Shown piece by piece: positions 52,250 through 60,796 of a stretch of 64,000 nt of DNA. Made by a program: the position numbers and the translations under genes. Every line of letters begins with the position of its first letter. Positions within the stretch are counted from its first letter, which is position 1. A model generated the notes under the pieces. That model searched no databases. It saw only the letters and a list, made by a program, of their open reading frames with translations, and had not been told where the DNA came from. The stretch comes from Bradyrhizobium monzae (GTDB lineage Bacteria > Pseudomonadota > Alphaproteobacteria > Rhizobiales > Xanthobacteraceae). Location of the stretch: the NCBI RefSeq assembly GCF_021458635.1, contig NZ_JAIRDQ010000007.1:1-64000 (forward strand), given 5' to 3'.

Positions 52250-52294
52250 TTCACACGGGAGAGGTCCAAGGTTCGATCCCTTGTGCGCCCACCA
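52250..52294 (+). other. Island attachment site: 3' part of a tRNA-Val(CAC) gene
   Basis: From 52250 the sequence reads as a tRNA from anticodon loop to CCA: loop TTCACAC (anticodon CAC), GGGAG half of the anticodon stem, T arm CAAGG/TTCGATC/CCTTG, acceptor TGCGCCC, then ACCA. Upstream of 52250 the 5' half (GGGCGCA acceptor, D arm) is missing. A duplicated tRNA 3' end beside an integrase is the classic attachment half-site. The intact tRNA should lie at the other island end, outside the recognised part of this window. Confidence 0.85.
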
Positions 52295-52504
52295 TTTCAA
52301 TGACTTAGTGAAACTAATTCCCTCCGATGTGCCCAAAAAATGAGAGAATCAATATCTAGTACCTCGGTGCTGATGGCGCGACTGGTTAGACCAGCGTACA
52401 AAATCGTAGCGAGGGAAATCACCGACACAACGGAGCACTATTTGTCTCTAGTATGAGAGCAAGAACGTGCAGCGGATCATCGCTCGCAGAGTAGTCGCAC
52501 ACCG

Positions 52505-52897
52505 ATGGACGCCAACTTTACCTCGCTCATGGTCGTGCCCGACGTTTGGGTTCAAACCCTTCGAGCGGAAGGCGGCGCGCTATTCCGCATGAAAGGCATT
52601 CTCGGGCACACGACCAATCTGATCATTTCCGATGCGGGCGCCGCCAAAGGCCTGCCAATAGAAGTCGGCTTCTATCGAGGGATACAGGACTGGAAGATAC
52701 CGGACGTGCCGAAAGAGTCGCCGGGCTTCATCAGCTACAGCCCGCAGGATCAGTACAGCGACCGCGCGTTCCTTACCGCCCGATGTTCGATGACTGAAGT
52801 AACGTATGACGATGCTTGGCGCTGCGTCCGCCAGCGCGGCTACGACACCTGCGAAATCTCCGCGGAAGTCACTCCAGTTACTTTGGGCGAATGGTAG
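52505..52897 (+). CDS. Hypothetical protein
   Basis: A 130-residue protein just beyond the attachment site. Beta-rich opening (TSLMVVPDVWVQTLRA, LFRMKGILGHTTNLIISD), then LPIEVGFYRGIQDWKIP and MTEVTYDDAWRCVRQRG. No signal peptide or motif recognised. It is the first gene outside the island on this side. Confidence 0.5.
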   Translation: MDANFTSLMVVPDVWVQTLRAEGGALFRMKGILGHTTNLIISDAGAAKGLPIEVGFYRGIQDWKIPDVPKESPGFISYSPQDQYSDRAFLTARCSMTEVTYDDAWRCVRQRGYDTCEISAEVTPVTLGEW

Positions 52898-52931
52898 TTT
52901 GGCATGCAGATGGTGGGCGGACCTCCAGATA

Positions 52932-53370
52932 ATGGGCCGGACTCTGCATAGGGTTCTTCCGATCGTTGTGATCGCGTTGGCGATGCAGATCCTCGCACCT
53001 ATCGCCGCGTGCTGGTCACCGCGACCAGTATTGCGGATCCGCTGCAGTACGCTCCGATTTGTCACGACGCCTGCCCAAGCGCACCGAGCGACCAAGGCGG
53101 TCCCTCTGCATACGATGGCGCCTGCTCGATCTGCTGCCTGATCCATGCCGCCGCGTCGTCGACAGCCCGAGACCTACTATCGCCTCCGCGGACCGGTTTC
53201 AGGACGTTTCCTGGCCGGAGGCCGCGTTTGATCTTTCATCGTCCCGCATCGGATCAAACGCGCAAGCGCGCGCGTCAGTCTTCATAAGGCTAACTCTCAA
53301 CACAACACCGCGGCTCCCTCGGCAAAGTCGGTCTCAAATGGATTCGGACAATGAGCATTTAGCTCATTAA
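52932..53370 (+). pseudogene. DUF2946-type gene with two frameshifts
   Basis: Three frames join into one protein: RVLPIVVIALAMQILAPIAA, then DPLQYAPICHDACPSAP with GACSICCLIHAAAS, then RIGSNAQARASVFIRL to a stop. The hydrophobic N-terminus and the CSICC motif match DUF2946 proteins, which occur near copper-handling genes. Two frameshifts (about 53025 and 53160) break it. Confidence 0.7.
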
Positions 53371-53447
53371 CCAAGCAATCAACGCCGCCTTACTCCGGGC
53401 TCATTCGCCCACGAGGCTCGTTGACCTCCTCTGGATCGGGCGGCAAC

Positions 53448-53840
53448 GTGATTAGGACTGTCGCACTTGGAGTGGTTTGCCTGGTGGGGCTCGCCGGTAT
53501 TGCGGCGTTCGCAAAGAGGCCGAGTCCGCCGCCTCTGCCAGAGCTTGTTTTTCCTACAGTAGCGACAAATAAGTCCGATCGGCTTCAGATAGGCCGACCC
53601 GAAGAAACGCTAGCAAACACCGATAGGGTAGAGGTCGTTGACACGCGTCCAGCCGAGCCCCAACTCGAGGTTCAGGCACCAGCACGCGAAGCAACTAGGC
53701 CAGCGCAGCCAGAATTCATTCCTCGGCACTGGCATGATCCCCATGATCTGAAGGCCAAGGCGGTAAAACCTAGCCGCACAAAACAGGCAAATAAGCGCTC
53801 GCCGGGCGCGCCAAACCGGATCACGTTGTTGCCGAGGTGA
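53448..53840 (+). CDS. Small membrane-anchored Pro-rich protein
   Basis: A 130-residue protein from GTG 53448. One N-terminal helix (VIRTVALGVVCLVGLAGIAAF) is followed by an extended Pro- and charge-rich periplasmic segment. NKSDRLQIGRPEETLANTDR has the same spacing of TLxxxDRxE as the protein at 56139-56591, so the two belong to one small family. Function unknown. Confidence 0.55.
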   Translation: MIRTVALGVVCLVGLAGIAAFAKRPSPPPLPELVFPTVATNKSDRLQIGRPEETLANTDRVEVVDTRPAEPQLEVQAPAREATRPAQPEFIPRHWHDPHDLKAKAVKPSRTKQANKRSPGAPNRITLLPR

Positions 53841-53890
53841 GAAGCTGCCGCTACGAGGGGCTAGACCCACTTTTGCGCAAGCTCAACCTG

Positions 53891-54100
53891 TCACCACCCT
53901 GTAACCCTTGATGTCGCTATCGCTGATGTCCGAGACCGATCCCGAGCGACAATGCCTTCTGGCGCAAGGAGCCTACCGTTCTTCATTGCTTTCGACACCT
54001 TTGATACCGGCGTGCGTGATTTCGAATACGCCTTCAGCACCTTGATGTCTGGTGCGGTATATGGCTTACGAGCTGGCCGGTTCTTCGTCTTCTTTGCCAC
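53891..54100 (-). pseudogene. Small HTH-like basic protein with a frameshifted end
   Basis: Residues 1-41 (MAKKTKNRPARKPYTAPDI, then VLKAYSKSRTPVSKVSKAMK) match a short basic protein family frequent in Bradyrhizobium. Past that, the frame is poor, but the frame one base over reads LRQKALSLGIGLGHQR and a stop, the usual end. A single-base indel near 53980 explains both observations. Confidence 0.6.
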
Positions 54101-54200
54101 TTGCGCTCTCCTGTGATTCGAAGAGCGCTTGATATCATGAGCACCGCCACCTTCAAGGGAACGGATGCGAACGATCGTTATCCTGTGATCAATCGCTACA

Positions 54201-54683
54201 TCAGCGCAGGTTGAAAAGGCTTCTTACAAGCTGGCCGGACACTACGTCCGTGAAAGACAATCTGGTCAGTGGCGCAACTGGCGCTGTATTACTTGCGACC
54301 GGCGGGGTTAGCACCAATGGTGGCTGGTTAGCCGCTATCTTTGCTCCATGGCGCTTAGCGATCTTCCGCTTACCTTGATCAACTCCACTTGGAATACTTG
54401 GAGCCGGTACCGCACGGGATTGCGGGGATGCCGGCTCGCTTGGGCGTGCTTCCTCTACTAAGATTGGAGTCGGTGAGAGACTTGGCGGTGGCACTATCGT
54501 TGGCAGATTCGTGTCGATGACGGTTCGTTCGGGCGGCTGTTGCAATGAGGCTATCCGAATAACGGGGCGGTTGATCTCATCACCGGTTGGCTCTGCCAAA
54601 GATTGCGGAAGGAACCAGTTTGCCACGAACAGCAACACAAGAAGCGATGTCCCGACCCAGGCTAAGTACCGTCCGATAGGCAT
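54201..54683 (-). CDS. Membrane-anchored Pro/Ala-rich protein
   Basis: A 160-residue protein from ATG 54683, with GGAGAGG just upstream; the longer frame to 54698 would start inside that site. Residues 5-25 (RYLAWVGTSLLVLLFVANWF) anchor a Pro-rich exported part (IVPPPSLSPTPILVEEARP) that ends in FTDVVSGQLVRSLFNL. It belongs to the general type of anchored small proteins seen at 53448 and 56139. Function unknown. Confidence 0.55.
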   Translation of the reverse strand: MPIGRYLAWVGTSLLVLLFVANWFLPQSLAEPTGDEINRPVIRIASLQQPPERTVIDTNLPTIVPPPSLSPTPILVEEARPSEPASPQSRAVPAPSIPSGVDQGKRKIAKRHGAKIAANQPPLVLTPPVASNTAPVAPLTRLSFTDVVSGQLVRSLFNLR

Positions 54684-54794
54684 AATCCTCTCCGCCACAG
54701 TAACCTGAAGAGCAAACGCCGTAATTCCTCACGGTCCGTAACTGAACGTGGTTACTGCTCGAAATTGCTGCTCGCACACAATCCGCGGGCGATG

Positions 54795-55229
54795 TTACTG
54801 CGTCAGAAATCTATATGCGACAATCAGTGCCACCATGCTCGCGAAAATCAGCAGTGCCGTAAGCGATTTTCCGATCATTGGCCTCGTCGAATGGTGCGAA
54901 GCCGATAGACCGGGCTGAGGTTTAGGCCCTCTCTGGGACCGCACGCGTTTGTCCCCTGTCGTTGGTGTGCGAGCCTTTAGTTCCGGCGCCGCGCCCACGC
55001 CTCCCATCTCGCTGTAATAGGCGCTGTAGACCTCGCGAACGGCCAGGGCCGTGGACTCGGCCTCGCTCATCGTCTCAAGTCGGGTTCGATAGTTCGTCAG
55101 AAAGATCTGTGCGTTTGACGGAAGGTCATCGAAACCACCGAGCTTGGCCATCATGAGCCAAGTGGCAAAATCCGCCTCGGCCTTCGTGCGAGCTCTCTTG
55201 GCGATACTGGTGTTGGAGCTAGGGGACAT
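54795..55229 (-). CDS. Tail-anchored hypothetical protein
   Basis: A 144-residue protein. The soluble part (KAEADFATWLMMAKLGGF, AQIFLTNYRTRLETMSEAES) is helical. The last 20 residues (LTALLIFASMVALIVAYRFL) form a C-terminal membrane anchor. A Lys/Arg/Pro-rich linker joins them. No family recognised. Confidence 0.55.
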   Translation of the reverse strand: MSPSSNTSIAKRARTKAEADFATWLMMAKLGGFDDLPSNAQIFLTNYRTRLETMSEAESTALAVREVYSAYYSEMGGVGAAPELKARTPTTGDKRVRSQRGPKPQPGLSASHHSTRPMIGKSLTALLIFASMVALIVAYRFLTQ

Positions 55230-55374
55230 GGTGGTCCGATTGGCGAAACCTGATAATCTGCACCTATCTCTTCAAGCTGAGATGAGGATTGAGTGAAACG
55301 ACGGGAATTTATTCCAGTTACTGTGGCGTTGTTGGTTTGTCCACGGCATTCGCGAGCGCAGGGGACGTCTCGCT

Positions 55375-56151
55375 TCACGAGCGCCCCGCCGATTTGCCTA
55401 CTGCCATCTTGCGATCGGCCCAGCTCTTGATATCGCCGACCGTCATCACCTTGAGGAACGGATTGGCGTTGACCAACTTTTCGCGCGTGGTCCGACCTGT
55501 CACGTCAGCGGCGGCCATGAGGGAAGCAGCATCGACAGTTTCTGCACCGGACAATAGCGCCACGGCGCCTGCCGGTCCCGCGAAATGGGCAAGGTAGAGA
55601 GAACCGGGCGTAATCGGCAGACCGCGCTTGTTCAGCATCGCGGCATATTCCTCGACCAGCCGTGCGGTGATCTCTCGCGCAAGCTCGGCATCTCGCCGCA
55701 AGTCCAACACCTCCTTGTCGCTGCGGCCCTGGATCAGATCGCGTCGATTCCTTCGGACGGCTTCGAGCCACGTATCATCGAGAAACTGGGCGGCGCCAGC
55801 CGCGCTCGACCGCTTATTTCTTGCATTCGGGTCACCATTGGACTCGGCTATGATAATACGCTCGACCAACGCCTCGGCGACCGTCGTGTCGATCGGTTTC
55901 CTGTTCAAATGAGCGTCGCGAAACAAGACAAAACTTGCGACAAAAGCTAGGCCGAACGCCACTCCAAGAACGAGCGTGATGGATTCCGCCGACAGCCAGC
56001 CCCGCGCGGCGACAACGGACCCTCGTTCGTCCGGGCGAGGTGGCCGGATTTCGTCGGCGCGGCCTGTTTGCTCTAACCCATGCGCGAGGAGCCGCGGGTC
56101 GCCGGCGGCCATCTCGCCGATAGCGAGCAATCGTTGGGCTAGGTCTGGCAT
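55375..56151 (-). CDS. Lytic transglycosylase-like (SLT) protein, membrane anchored
   Basis: A 258-residue protein. Residues about 57-77 (ITLVLGVAFGLAFVASFVLF) are a membrane helix. The periplasmic part starts with LVERIIIAESNGDPNARNK, whose Glu (IAESNG) is the catalytic residue of SLT-type lytic transglycosylases, followed by GAAQFLDDTWLEAV and LYLAHFAGPAGAVALL. It should cut peptidoglycan glycan strands. The gene overlaps the end of the upstream anchored-protein gene by 13 bases, so the two are coupled. Confidence 0.8.
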   Translation of the reverse strand: MPDLAQRLLAIGEMAAGDPRLLAHGLEQTGRADEIRPPRPDERGSVVAARGWLSAESITLVLGVAFGLAFVASFVLFRDAHLNRKPIDTTVAEALVERIIIAESNGDPNARNKRSSAAGAAQFLDDTWLEAVRRNRRDLIQGRSDKEVLDLRRDAELAREITARLVEEYAAMLNKRGLPITPGSLYLAHFAGPAGAVALLSGAETVDAASLMAAADVTGRTTREKLVNANPFLKVMTVGDIKSWADRKMAVGKSAGRS

Positions 56152-56591
56152 CCCGTTGTCAGGTTCAATGCTTTGAGGAGGCCATCGAAGGCACCTGGCC
56201 GGCAGGGCTTGACCTCCACGACCGTTTTGGCGCGGTTGGCATTCGCAGTTGCCTTAGAAGTTCCCATCCTGGGCCGAGGCCTGGGCAGCATGACCGCGGA
56301 GTTATCGCTGCGCTTGTGTTCCTCGATGATCGTCGATGGCTCTTGTGCAGCAATCGCTGTTTGGTCCGGCGGAGGCATCGGTTCGCTCGAGGAAACCGGC
56401 GGCGGCGACGCTTCGAATTGGATGTGCGGGATTTCGAGCCGGTCGGCTGTCGTCAGCGTATCGTTTGAGGTGCCTAACCCGACGGTCGCCTGAGCGGGCG
56501 GCTCGGGCACAGGCTTTGTCGTGCGCGGCGGTGTCTTGAACTCCATCACCGCGAGCGTACCGAGGCCAACAAGGACGAGAGCCACTCTCAT
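56139..56591 (-). CDS. Membrane-anchored Pro-rich protein
   Basis: A 150-residue protein with GGAGAG before ATG 56591. A short N-terminal helix (RVALVLVGLGTLAVM) is followed by a Pro-rich segment with TLTTADRLEIPHIQ (compare TLANTDRVEV in the protein at 53448), and the end carries two Cys (KPCRPGAF, NLTTGCQT). It is coupled to the transglycosylase-like gene and may be its periplasmic partner. Confidence 0.6.
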   Translation of the reverse strand: MRVALVLVGLGTLAVMEFKTPPRTTKPVPEPPAQATVGLGTSNDTLTTADRLEIPHIQFEASPPPVSSSEPMPPPDQTAIAAQEPSTIIEEHKRSDNSAVMLPRPRPRMGTSKATANANRAKTVVEVKPCRPGAFDGLLKALNLTTGCQT

Positions 56592-56859
56592 TTGATTTCA
56601 CGCTCTCCGAACGGGAAGCCTCGCTCAAAGCCTGCCGGAAATGAGGTCCCGAAGATCGGAGAACGATTGCGAACGCGCAATACGGCGCCTTGGCGGCAGA
56701 AATGGACCCGCTGGCGCGGTCACGGGAGAAGATCAGAGACAAGGTTAACGCGAGGCTCGCGAACTGGCCTGCGACAGCAAATACTTCCGGGCATCATCGG
56801 CCTCGAACCGGCGTGTCCGGAAACTAACGTTTGATGCAGACGCGAAGCTGCTAGAGGGC

Positions 56860-57093
56860 ATGTATGCGCCAACGCAGTCAGAACCTGCGCTGTTCACCAA
56901 CGATCCCGAAGCACTCCTCTATGGGGGGTTTGCGACCTTGGGCATTCTCGGCAAGGTTGAAACGGCGCCTGGTGAAAGTGAATATCAGCAGACGGCGCTT
57001 CCCCCAGCCGAACAACAGCTCCTAGCCGCCGCGGCGATACAAAACTTTGAAACCGGACTCGCTGAAACGGCGGGCAACGAATCCCGCAGCTAG
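56860..57093 (+). CDS. Possible small protein in a gene-poor stretch (56592-57511)
   Basis: Seventy-seven codons from ATG 56860: acidic, soluble, with a helical end (PPAEQQLLAAAAIQNFETGL). No ribosome site of note and no homologue in mind. The rest of the 920-base interval holds only a hairpin at 57195. Confidence 0.3.
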   Translation: MYAPTQSEPALFTNDPEALLYGGFATLGILGKVETAPGESEYQQTALPPAEQQLLAAAAIQNFETGLAETAGNESRS

Positions 57094-57194
57094 CACGGTG
57101 CGTTCCACGTGTTCGAAGCTCATTTCGGAGATCTTCTGCCCGCGTAAGAGGAGAAGTCTTGGAGGGAGTGTTGATCGACAAACTGCTGCTACGA

Positions 57195-57220
57195 AAAGGT
57201 CGCCACACGAGGCGACCTTT
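57195..57220. terminator. Hairpin, probable bidirectional terminator
   Basis: AAAGGTCGCC (57195-57204) and GGCGACCTTT (57211-57220) form a perfect ten-base stem with a six-base loop. On the minus strand it is followed by TTTTCG; on the plus strand by TG. It could end the minus-strand gcrA-like transcript (stop 57512). Confidence 0.6.
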
Positions 57221-57511
57221 GTTCATCGTTCACGGCTTCCCTGGGGCTGCGAGAGAGAGTGTGCGCACGTCGGGTGGGGAACGTCCGCTTTGCGCCGAGC
57301 GCTGCCGCTCCGGCAACGTGCTGCTGGACCCATCGCGACAAATCTAGCAGTCCTCGCTGAGGTCTGTTTTCGGAAGCAGAGCCGACGTGTTTTGCTTGCC
57401 GAGTATTACGGCTCGTGACCCGAAGTAGACGGCTGGGAAGGTATACGACAGCCGAACCCGTCGAGCTGGGCCAGGCACTGACGGGAGCGCAACGACGTTC
57501 GTGGTGAGCTC

Positions 57512-57841
57512 TTAGCCAGTGTTTCTGACCGCCTCAGTCAGAATGGCGTAAAGCTCCTGCTTGCTGAATTCCTTGGGCTGCTGCCTCTCTGCTGTACTCA
57601 ACGACGCCTTCTGTGCGACTGGACGGGCCCAGGCTGCCGACGACGTCGGCCTCAGCTTCGGGGGCGGCCTTATCTTGGGCCGTGCTGTGGGCGGCTTGTG
57701 GCCGCGCTTGAGGCTCAGACGGGTTAGCATGCCGCAGACGGCGTTACGACTGCACCCGAGACGGCGTGCAATCTGCGCCGCGCTCTGTCCTGCGGACCAG
57801 AGCTTTTTGAGAAGCGCTATGTCTTTCGCACCCCAACCCAT
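57512..57841 (-). CDS. GcrA-type cell cycle regulator
   Basis: A 109-residue protein. It opens MGWGAKDIALLKKLWSAGQS and continues AAQIARRLGCSRNAVCGMLT, the Myb-like DNA-binding element of GcrA, which with sigma-70 activates genes at methylated GAnTC sites in alphaproteobacteria. The C-terminal half is Pro/Lys-rich with a helical end (FSKQELYAILTEAVRN). It is shorter than Caulobacter GcrA (about 170 residues), so it is a family member rather than proven orthologue. A TATAAT box sits seven bases before the ATG. Confidence 0.8.
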   Translation of the reverse strand: MGWGAKDIALLKKLWSAGQSAAQIARRLGCSRNAVCGMLTRLSLKRGHKPPTARPKIRPPPKLRPTSSAAWARPVAQKASLSTAERQQPKEFSKQELYAILTEAVRNTG

Positions 57842-57880
57842 CGCAGATATTATAGCGCCGACTGCCAGACACGGGCTAGT

Positions 57881-58057
57881 CTAGTCTTCGTCCGGCTCGC
57901 GCACGACCGCTGGTTCGTCAGCATCATCTTCCTCATCCTCGTCTTCGTCCGTCTCGTCTTCATCGGGATCCCGGGGCGGCATCGCGATGCCCATAAGCGT
58001 GAGCGGTGTCCAGCCGATCGCTGTGGTGGAAAATGCTTCGCAGGTGTGTTGCTTCAT
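57881..58057 (-). CDS. Small acidic-tailed protein
   Basis: Fifty-eight residues from ATG 58057 (GGAG ten bases upstream). A mixed N-terminus (KQHTCEAFSTTAIGWTPLTL) ends in an Asp/Glu run (DEDETDEDEDEEDDADE). Proteins with this shape are typical of Bradyrhizobium; function unknown. Confidence 0.55.
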   Translation of the reverse strand: MKQHTCEAFSTTAIGWTPLTLMGIAMPPRDPDEDETDEDEDEEDDADEPAVVREPDED

Positions 58058-58212
58058 GTCGTTGCTGCTCCTCGAAAAGCACGCGCAGTCGAATATTCCT
58101 GACGGGCGGGGCGCGCATGTCCACGGCGCGATCATGCAAACGCGAGGGGGACATCAGGTCGATTACGTGAGCAAAGGGCCGGCACCAGCCACGCATCTGA
58201 TGACGTTTGCGG

Positions 58213-58524
58213 CTACTTCATGCCCGAAGACCCATTAGGCTCTATGTTCACTAAAACCTCGCCGGTGGTGACTTCGGGAACTCCAAGATCGAGGTCATGT
58301 AGACTTGCCTGAACAAACGCCAGTATCTTGGCGTTCGCTGCGTTGGCGCTTTCGCGGTCGTCAAATATCATCACGGCGATACCAACGCCGTCACCCGCAT
58401 CCAGCACATGGTAAGATCTGAATCCCTGCGATTGCCTTAGGATCTCACCGACGCCGCTCTTGGCGCGACGAGCGGCGTCCGCTACCGAACGAACCTTGGT
58501 GTACTTGCGAATGACCATGTACAT
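58213..58524 (-). CDS. Antibiotic biosynthesis monooxygenase (ABM)-like small protein
   Basis: A 103-residue protein beginning MYMVIRKYTKVRSVADA. The pattern of one strand, a helix (AARRAKSGVGEILRQSQGF), a strand pair (YHVLDAGDGVGIAVMIF) and DDRESANAANAKILAFV is the ferredoxin-like ABM fold, often a dimeric stress protein. An alternative start six codons upstream is possible. The substrate is unknown. Confidence 0.65.
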   Translation of the reverse strand: MYMVIRKYTKVRSVADAARRAKSGVGEILRQSQGFRSYHVLDAGDGVGIAVMIFDDRESANAANAKILAFVQASLHDLDLGVPEVTTGEVLVNIEPNGSSGMK

Positions 58525-58688
58525 GGGGCCACCACGCGCCATACGCCCCCTCGCATCAAAGCATATCGGTGCCTGTCGGACTAGGGCCAGCTCGCGAGGT
58601 GGGCCACAGCGTCCGGTTGGGCGGACCGCGCAACGCGCCTTTCCCAATGAGCCATCCTCGCCCCGCAAGTGGGGCGAGGTGCTGAGGC

Positions 58689-58904
58689 TCAGGAGCCCTC
58701 GAACTTGAACGATACGTTGAGCTTGGCGCGATAGGCTTCGACTTTTCCCTTGTCATCCAGTTGCATATCGAGCTTGACGACCTCTGCAACGCGAAGATCT
58801 CGGAGCGATTTTGCAGCTTGCTCGACCGCATTGGCGGCCGCCTTCTCCCATGAGTCGGTGCTGGTACCGACCAGTTCAATGACCTTGTAGACGCTATCGG
58901 ACAT
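58689..58904 (-). CDS. Dodecin (flavin-binding)
   Basis: Seventy-one residues, GGGAGG before ATG 58904. SVYKVIELVGTSTDSWEKAA, AVEQAAKSLRDLRVAEV and KVEAYRAKLNVSFKFE match dodecin over its whole length, including the Trp that stacks on flavin (SWEKA). Dodecins form hollow dodecamers that store FMN or FAD. Confidence 0.92.
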   Translation of the reverse strand: MSDSVYKVIELVGTSTDSWEKAAANAVEQAAKSLRDLRVAEVVKLDMQLDDKGKVEAYRAKLNVSFKFEGS

Positions 58905-59224
58905 GTCGTCCTCCCATTCAGGAAATCTAGCATCACGATCTCGACGCTGATACGTCTCGGGATGCCGCGGAAAAGGGTCCGCTTCCCTGTTTGACCCCAA
59001 AAGCACTCGGGCGGCCTTCGTCGGCTCGAGCTGCACGAGAGCGGGACCTATGTCCGACTCTTGAAGACAGGGGCCGCCAACTGAGGCGCCGTAGGAAACG
59101 AGGCCCGGCATTGGAGGCTAACCCAACCGGACCTCGCAGCCGTCCATTCCCCTGGGAGGGGACTCGCCGGCCACGATTAGCTTGCATAGGGTTCCCTGAC
59201 ACGGACCTTACAACATCAATCGAC

Positions 59225-59249
59225 GGGCCGCCCCATAGCGGCCCTTTTT
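59225..59249 (+). terminator. Strong Rho-independent terminator without an obvious gene
   Basis: GGGCCGC (59225-59231), a six-base loop and GCGGCCC (59238-59244) are followed by TTTTT. No plus-strand protein gene with a ribosome site precedes it in the interval from 58905, so it may end a small RNA. The rest of 58905-59602 shows no convincing gene; a 37-codon minus-strand frame with one hydrophobic stretch (MGIIVIAVLIVG) lies near 59270-59345. Confidence 0.75.
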
Positions 59250-59602
59250 GCGTTTATCCGGACGGCCATCGGCCTCGGGCGCGCCGATGTGATCGCTGTC
59301 CGACGATCAACACCGCGATGACGATGATCCCCATGGCGTCAACTACGAGTGCGTAGGTCTCATATGGCAATAGCCGTTCCTATGTATGGCCAAGCGCCGG
59401 CAGCCTAATCGAGTCTCGATTTCCGCTCGGTTCGCTTTGCGACACTGGGCAGCGCTTCGCCTCGCCGGCAGCCATCGGGCGGACCGTTTGCATTCGGGGA
59501 CCGCTGGAGCGCGCCGTCTGTGCGTTGGCGCGTATTTAGTGACAGGAACCTTGGGGACCGCGGGCAGTTGATCAGCCATTCCCGACAAGCGGAGTTTTTC
59601 CC

Positions 59603-59845
59603 ATGCGCGAGAAGCGCAGGCTGGCAGCGCCAGCAGCGTTCGCCCGCACCACCAAGGCATCGATTGCTCCCCTGAGGACCGGTTATGCCTTAATCGTCGA
59701 CGGTCATGTCAAGGCGACCTTCGCGGCAAAAGCGAGCGCCCTGGAAGCTGGCACACAGATGAAGAACCGATTCCCTCGGCTTCAGGTCAAGATCTACGAC
59801 GCCGAAAACAAGCTCAGCGAGGTGGTTGAGATCGCCCGCGTTTGA
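59603..59845 (+). CDS. Small basic protein
   Basis: Eighty residues, GGAG before ATG 59603. Basic N-terminus, then a beta-alpha-beta unit (GYALIVDGHVKATFAAKAS, EAGTQMKNRFPRLQVKIYDA). The type is frequent in Bradyrhizobium. The next gene starts 35 bases later and may be co-transcribed. Function unknown. Confidence 0.6.
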   Translation: MREKRRLAAPAAFARTTKASIAPLRTGYALIVDGHVKATFAAKASALEAGTQMKNRFPRLQVKIYDAENKLSEVVEIARV

Positions 59846-59879
59846 CGCCCCGATCGGCGGCCCGTGTGGAGTTGGCACC

Positions 59880-60098
59880 ATGAACGCCTCAAGCACAGGC
59901 GACAAACGAGCCATGAACATCCTGCGCGAATTGCAAGAGGCCGAGAAAGAGTTAGTCGGCAAGGCCGTCGTCTTGACTGACGGCAAGGCTGGCACAATCG
60001 ATGGCGTCTTCCTCGATGATGAGCATGGGCTCCGCATCTCGATCGCGGGGCATGAGGGTCGGTGGCCGATCTCGACGGTGAAGCAAATCGAGAGCTGA
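59880..60098 (+). CDS. Small hypothetical protein
   Basis: Seventy-two residues from ATG 59880 with GGAG nine bases upstream. A helix (AMNILRELQEAEKELVGKA) is followed by a small beta barrel-like region (VVLTDGKAGTIDGVFLDD, GLRISIAGHEGRWPIS), similar in outline to PRC-barrel-like units. Function unknown. Confidence 0.55.
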   Translation: MNASSTGDKRAMNILRELQEAEKELVGKAVVLTDGKAGTIDGVFLDDEHGLRISIAGHEGRWPISTVKQIES

Positions 60099-60276
60099 TC
60101 GCCCTGCAGCCTCAATCGATGACGGAAGGGTCGTCGGGCCGAATTAGACGCGGTGCCGAGTGGGCCGCGTTATCGATTGAAACGGCCCACCGGAAGGCCG
60201 CCAACGCTCGCCTGGCCTGATCCGGAGATCATCCTCTGTCGTCCAGTCTTTGCGGTCACCGCGGCGAGCGGCAGGA

Positions 60277-60465
60277 TCACCTACCCGATGGTGATATGAG
60301 CCACTCGACTATGTCGGACGCAACTTTGGTCTGTCGGGACTTCCTAAGCAGACTGTCTCGTTTGTGCCCGGGTGGGAAGGTCTCGGCTTCGTCGCTCAAC
60401 TGCCGGGCTTCTATAGCAAGCCGTACCTTCAGCGAGGTCTTTGGTTTGAACCGGAGGCGCTTCAT
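60277..60465 (-). CDS. Small protein, paralogue of the one at 11287
   Basis: Sixty-two residues from ATG 60465. A basic start (KRLRFKPKTSLKVRL), an acidic helix (EARQLSDEAETFPPGHKRD) and a closing ASDIVEWLISP correspond position by position to the protein at 11287-11490. Function unknown. Confidence 0.6.
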   Translation of the reverse strand: MKRLRFKPKTSLKVRLAIEARQLSDEAETFPPGHKRDSLLRKSRQTKVASDIVEWLISPSGR

Positions 60466-60598
60466 TGATCGATCCCCATCCGTGAACCTGACTCATCGAT
60501 AAGAACTCGCCGCAGCTGATAAAGGTTCATGAACGCCCGATGACGTTCATTGAACTTTAGCGATTTGACCCCGCCCGCGAAATTCTTATCTTCGGCGC

Positions 60599-60796
60599 AT
60601 GCGTATGGCGTATGAGACTATGCGTGGCCACGGCCGGCAAGCAGGTCCCATCGGGGCCGGACTGCTGCGCGTTTACCCTGGCGTCACAGGAAGGCGGATG
60701 ACGCCTGAGAGTGAGACCTATGTCGGAGAACGTGCCGCCGAGATTGTCATTTCACTTGCTGAGGATCGCCCCGGTTTCGTTCGCCGCTCCTCTTAA
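60599..60796 (+). CDS. Possible small protein, low certainty
   Basis: Sixty-five codons from an ATG at 60599: basic, with PESETYVGERAAEIVISLAE near the end. No clear ribosome site. Listed because codon use is ordinary and no other gene is visible here. Confidence 0.3.
   Translation: MRMAYETMRGHGRQAGPIGAGLLRVYPGVTGRRMTPESETYVGERAAEIVISLAEDRPGFVRRSS

Noticed and set aside
52200..52294. Complete tRNA-Val gene
   Set aside because: Only the part from the anticodon loop onward is present; the sequence before it does not pair with the acceptor, D or anticodon stems.
24000..52300. CRISPR array in the immune island
   Set aside because: No regularly spaced direct repeats of 23-40 bases with unique spacers were seen.
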